Source: Streptomyces sp.
GTDB lineage: Bacteria; Actinomycetota; Actinomycetes; Streptomycetales; Streptomycetaceae
NCBI RefSeq assembly: GCF_019510245.1
Contig: NZ_JAEKKT010000117.1
Span: 183,321-247,320 of the forward strand
Direction: 5' to 3'
Length of the DNA stretch: 64,000 nucleotides
Part shown: piece by piece, positions 61,157-64,000 of the stretch
Position numbering within the stretch: position 1 is the stretch's first letter
Layout of the letters: each line of letters starts with the position of its first letter
Position numbers and translations under genes: made by a program
The notes under the pieces: generated by a model
What the model was told of the DNA's origin: nothing
The model's input: only the letters and a program-made list of their open reading frames with translations
Databases searched by the model: none

Positions 61157-61284
61157 GCCGGCGGGAGGAGCGGGGGCCGGGGCAGCAGCTCCCGCCCCCG
61201 CACAGCTGGGTGTTGCCGCGCAGGACCGCCAGGCGGCGCTGTGCCTAGCGGTCCTGCCTCGGTACGGGTACCGCCTCCGATTCG

Positions 61285-64000
61285 TCAGCTGATGGAGAAC
61301 TGGCTGAAGTTCGCGGTGCCGGGTGTCGGGGCGTGGGCCGTGAAGAACGTGCCCGCGTCCAGGCTGCTGTTCGCTCCGGTCAGTGTGGCGGTGCCGACGG
61401 TGGTCCAGGTGGTGCCGTCGGTGGAGTAGGAACCGGTGACCGAGGTGCCGTTCCTGACCAGCCGGAGCCAGACGGGGGCGGAGCGGCCGGTCTTGGTGGT
61501 GATCTTGTCGACGTAGCCGTCCCCGTCGGAGTCCCACTCCAGGCTGACGCCGTTGCCGGGAGTGACGGCGAGGGAGGCGTACCCGGTGGACGAACCGGCT
61601 GCGGCGATGCTGTTGCGCAGCATCAGGCCGGCCTTGCCCCAGGCGTTGGTGTTGTCCTGGCTGTCGACGTGGACGGTGACCGTGGAGGAGGTTCCCGCGG
61701 CGGCCGGCTGGTAGGCCGCGGAGTATTCGTCGTCGTGCAGCGCGCTTGTGGCCCAGGTGTCGATGCCCGCGCTGGTCAGGGAGGTCACTCCCTGGCTCTG
61801 GCCCACCGCGGCCGGGATGGAGCTGTAGGCACGCCAGGGCGAGGTGACGATCTGCAGTTTGCTGAAGGCCGCGCTGCCGGGTGTGGTGCTGTGGGCGGTG
61901 TGGATGACACCGGCGTCCTGGGTGGCGGCCATGGACGGCAGGGTCACCGCCGAGCCGATCTGGGTGAAGGTGGATCCGTCGGTGGAGTAGTAGCCGGACA
62001 CTTGGGTCGCGGTGCGGGTGAGCCGCACCCAGACCGGTGCCTTGACGGAGGTGGCCGTGGAAGTCAGCTGGTCGAGGTAGCCGTCGCCGTTGGAGTCCCA
62101 CTGGAAGCTGACGCCGTTGGCCGGGGTCACCACCACGGTCGCGTAGCCGGGTGAGGACCCGCTGCCGGTGAGGCTGTTGCGCAACACGACACCGGCCTTG
62201 GCCCAGGCGCTGGTGTTGTCGACGTTGTCGACCCTGGCGGTCACCGAGGTACCGTTGACGGCGGCGCCTGCCTGGTAGACGGTGCCGTAGGTGTCGTCAT
62301 GCTGACCGCCGGCGCCCCAGATGTCCGTGTCCGCATCGGTGACGGTGAAGAAGCCGCCGCTCTGTCCGGTGGCGGCGGGGGTGGAGGAGTAGGCGCTGTA
62401 CGGGCCGGTGACGGCGCCGGTGGTCAACGGCCGGTACTGCGGCTCGATGCCCGCGTTGTTCATGACCGTCTGCGCGCCGGACGGCCAGTTGCCGTCGGTG
62501 ACGACGACGGTGCCGCTGACGGTGTCACCGTAACCGTCGTTGGTGCTGATGCTGGCGGTGTTGTTGACCGTCCAGTTGTCGGTGGCGGTCAGGGCGCCGG
62601 TTTTGTGGGTCGAGCCGTTGTGCACGAAGAGCCACTCGCCGGTGTTGCGCACGACGTTGTTGGTGTCGGTGAAGTTCCGGGAGCCCTCGTCGTGGTAGAG
62701 GCCGTAGTAGTTGTTGGTGTTGACGCAGTAGTTCCCCGTGATCGCGCTGCCGGGCGAGGCCGACAGGGTGTACACGCAGCCGCCGTCGGCCATCTGCTGC
62801 ATGATGTCGTGGATGTAGTTGCCCGTGACGGTGTTGTTCTGGGCCGTGGTGGGCGTCGAGTAGACGGGCTGGTAGTCGTACAGGCCGCGGTTCGCGTACT
62901 CCGGGCTGCCGCCCGGGTCGTTGACGCCCCAGCCGTAGCCGACGGCGAGGCCGGAATAGGGCAGGTTGTACACCTCGTTGTGCGAGATGGTCGCGCCGTT
63001 GACGTAGGTGACCAGGAGGCCCGTCATGTCGCGGTAGTCGATCGCCACGTCGTGGATGACGTTGTCGTTCAGGGTGATGTTCTTGTTCGTCATCCGGGCG
63101 TCACTGGGGTGGTGCGCGTCCGCCTGGACACCGCCCACGACGATGCCGCCGCCCGCGTCCTGGGCGAAGACGTTGCCGGTCGCGGTGACGGTGTCGGCAC
63201 CGAGTCCGACACCGGTGGCGTGCGCGTTGGCGTCCTGGCCGATGCCGAGGGCCAGTTGCCCGAGGTTGGTGAACCGGTTGCCGGTGAAGGTGATGTGGTC
63301 GGCGGCCGAGACCTGGACGGCGGCCGGCATCTGGTACCAGTGCGGGCGGGTCGCCTCGAACAGTTTGCAGCCTGCGCTGCACGAGGTCAGCCGGTCCGAT
63401 GGGGCGGACCAGGTGCCGGCCAGGTAGGTCCCGGTCTGCTGGGCGGCGTACCCGTTGCTGCCGCTCGGGCCCAGCCAGCTGGTGCCCGAGAACTGCAGCC
63501 CGGCGAAGGTGATGTGGGTGGCGGGAGAGGCGTAGCTTCCCCCGACGTCGATGAGCGACTGCAGCTTCGGCACCTCGACGTCCGCGGTGCTCATGTTCTG
63601 CCCCGGCAGCGGCTTGTAGTACAGGGTGCCGGTGCCGGTGTCGAGGTACCACTCCCCGGCCGTGTCGAGGAACTCGTAGGCGTTCTCGATGTAGAGCGGG
63701 CCGGACCGGAGCGGGTGCTCCAGGGTGTCCCAGCCGAACGTGTTGTTGGTCCACGCGGGCTCGGTCATGGTCATGGTGCCATTGCTGATGCCGGACACCG
63801 GGGAGTAGCGGTCGGTCCAGGACGCGATGCTGTGGATCTCCGTCCGGCCGGGGTTCGCAAGGCTGTTGAGGTAGCTCAGCGCGCTGTTGGTGAGCGTGTA
63901 GCCGCTCGCGGTCACGGTCAGGTCCGAGCGGTTGACCGTGGAGCGGGCCCGCTGCGCCAGGACGCCGTCGACGTACAGCTGCCGGGTGTCGAACCCGGTG
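61285..64000 (-). CDS. Secreted right-handed beta-helix protein with two tandem C-terminal beta-sandwich repeats; 5' end outside window
   Basis: At least 905 residues; the frame stays open to 64000 (TGFDTRQLYVDGVLAQRARS at the edge), so the signal peptide and start lie outside. The core is a parallel beta-helix paralogous to the 57469 gene: both share NAYEFLD..GE(W/F)Y(L/F)D..T.TLYYK and a TL..PG..I..NY motif. The C-terminal part has two repeats of about 170 residues, each beginning AYSS(T/I)PAA(T/V)GQS and containing WDS(N/D)GDGY(L/V)D, of DUF1349/LamG-like beta-sandwich type, probably carbohydrate-binding. No ricin domain is present. Substrate unknown. Confidence 0.75.
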   Translation of the reverse strand, partial: TGFDTRQLYVDGVLAQRARSTVNRSDLTVTASGYTLTNSALSYLNSLANPGRTEIHSIASWTDRYSPVSGISNGTMTMTEPAWTNNTFGWDTLEHPLRSGPLYIENAYEFLDTAGEWYLDTGTGTLYYKPLPGQNMSTADVEVPKLQSLIDVGGSYASPATHITFAGLQFSGTSWLGPSGSNGYAAQQTGTYLAGTWSAPSDRLTSCSAGCKLFEATRPHWYQMPAAVQVSAADHITFTGNRFTNLGQLALGIGQDANAHATGVGLGADTVTATGNVFAQDAGGGIVVGGVQADAHHPSDARMTNKNITLNDNVIHDVAIDYRDMTGLLVTYVNGATISHNEVYNLPYSGLAVGYGWGVNDPGGSPEYANRGLYDYQPVYSTPTTAQNNTVTGNYIHDIMQQMADGGCVYTLSASPGSAITGNYCVNTNNYYGLYHDEGSRNFTDTNNVVRNTGEWLFVHNGSTHKTGALTATDNWTVNNTASISTNDGYGDTVSGTVVVTDGNWPSGAQTVMNNAGIEPQYRPLTTGAVTGPYSAYSSTPAATGQSGGFFTVTDADTDIWGAGGQHDDTYGTVYQAGAAVNGTSVTARVDNVDNTSAWAKAGVVLRNSLTGSGSSPGYATVVVTPANGVSFQWDSNGDGYLDQLTSTATSVKAPVWVRLTRTATQVSGYYSTDGSTFTQIGSAVTLPSMAATQDAGVIHTAHSTTPGSAAFSKLQIVTSPWRAYSSIPAAVGQSQGVTSLTSAGIDTWATSALHDDEYSAAYQPAAAGTSSTVTVHVDSQDNTNAWGKAGLMLRNSIAAAGSSTGYASLAVTPGNGVSLEWDSDGDGYVDKITTKTGRSAPVWLRLVRNGTSVTGSYSTDGTTWTTVGTATLTGANSSLDAGTFFTAHAPTPGTANFSQFSIS

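Overview
The window is very G+C-rich with strongly third-position-biased codons, many GTG/TTG starts, LacI/TetR/GntR regulators and many secreted, ricin-lectin-tagged carbohydrate enzymes. All of this points to a Streptomyces chromosome. I see no tRNA, rRNA, transposase or plasmid gene.

Layout. 1-5173 (minus) is most of a giant secretion/toxin-type protein. It is interrupted by a frameshift near 1170 and runs off the left edge; the shifted frame carries a caspase/CHAT-like His-Cys pair. 5447-12000 holds a DUF2470 gene under an iron box, a TetR regulator divergent from a BM3-like P450, a pentapeptide-repeat protein, an ECF41-type sigma factor and an alpha/beta hydrolase. 12040-24724 is a complete L-rhamnose module. 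On the minus strand are the ABC transporter, mutarotase, a secreted BNR beta-propeller enzyme and a LacI regulator. On the plus strand are the isomerase, aldolase/dehydrogenase fusion and kinase, with LacI-type operators in the divergent promoter region. 24854-27749 is lutABC, which can oxidise the lactate made from rhamnose to pyruvate. 27772-31895 is an OpuC/OsmU-type osmolyte ABC system split over two strands. 31946-34501 has a TetR relic and a MoxR-VWA pair. 34551-40629 is a cupin plus a trans-4-hydroxy-L-proline catabolic operon with its GntR regulator. 40902-43250 is an MFS exporter fused to carboxypeptidase-regulatory-like domains. 43374-49698 is a LacI regulator, a cytoplasmic GH127 beta-L-arabinofuranosidase and a sugar ABC importer, followed by a secreted clan-A glycosidase with a ricin lectin domain (49736-51472). 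51484-52968 holds an orphan sensor-like domain and a pirin. 53698-55252 is a decayed type I-E CRISPR array with cas2 and an N-terminally truncated cas1. 55277-64000 (minus) is a run of large secreted enzymes: GH43-ricin and two right-handed beta-helix (GH141-like) proteins.

How it fits together. Rhamnose uptake and catabolism, hydroxyproline catabolism, GH127, an oligosaccharide importer and several secreted plant-polysaccharide enzymes lie within about 50 kb. Extensins and arabinogalactan-proteins are hydroxyproline-rich glycoproteins carrying beta-L-arabinofuranosyl chains on hydroxyproline and rhamnosyl caps on their glycans. My main hypothesis is that this region is a utilisation locus for plant hydroxyproline-rich glycoproteins, analogous to the HypBA1/HypBA2 system of Bifidobacterium longum but extended to catabolise the released hydroxyproline and rhamnose. 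This is inference from gene families and proximity; no substrate can be proven from sequence.

Other structure includes three dispersed hairpin repeats inside catabolic operons, a 23-bp tandem hairpin repeat after the GntR gene, a shared 34-bp leader element upstream of two secreted-enzyme genes, and several gene relics.
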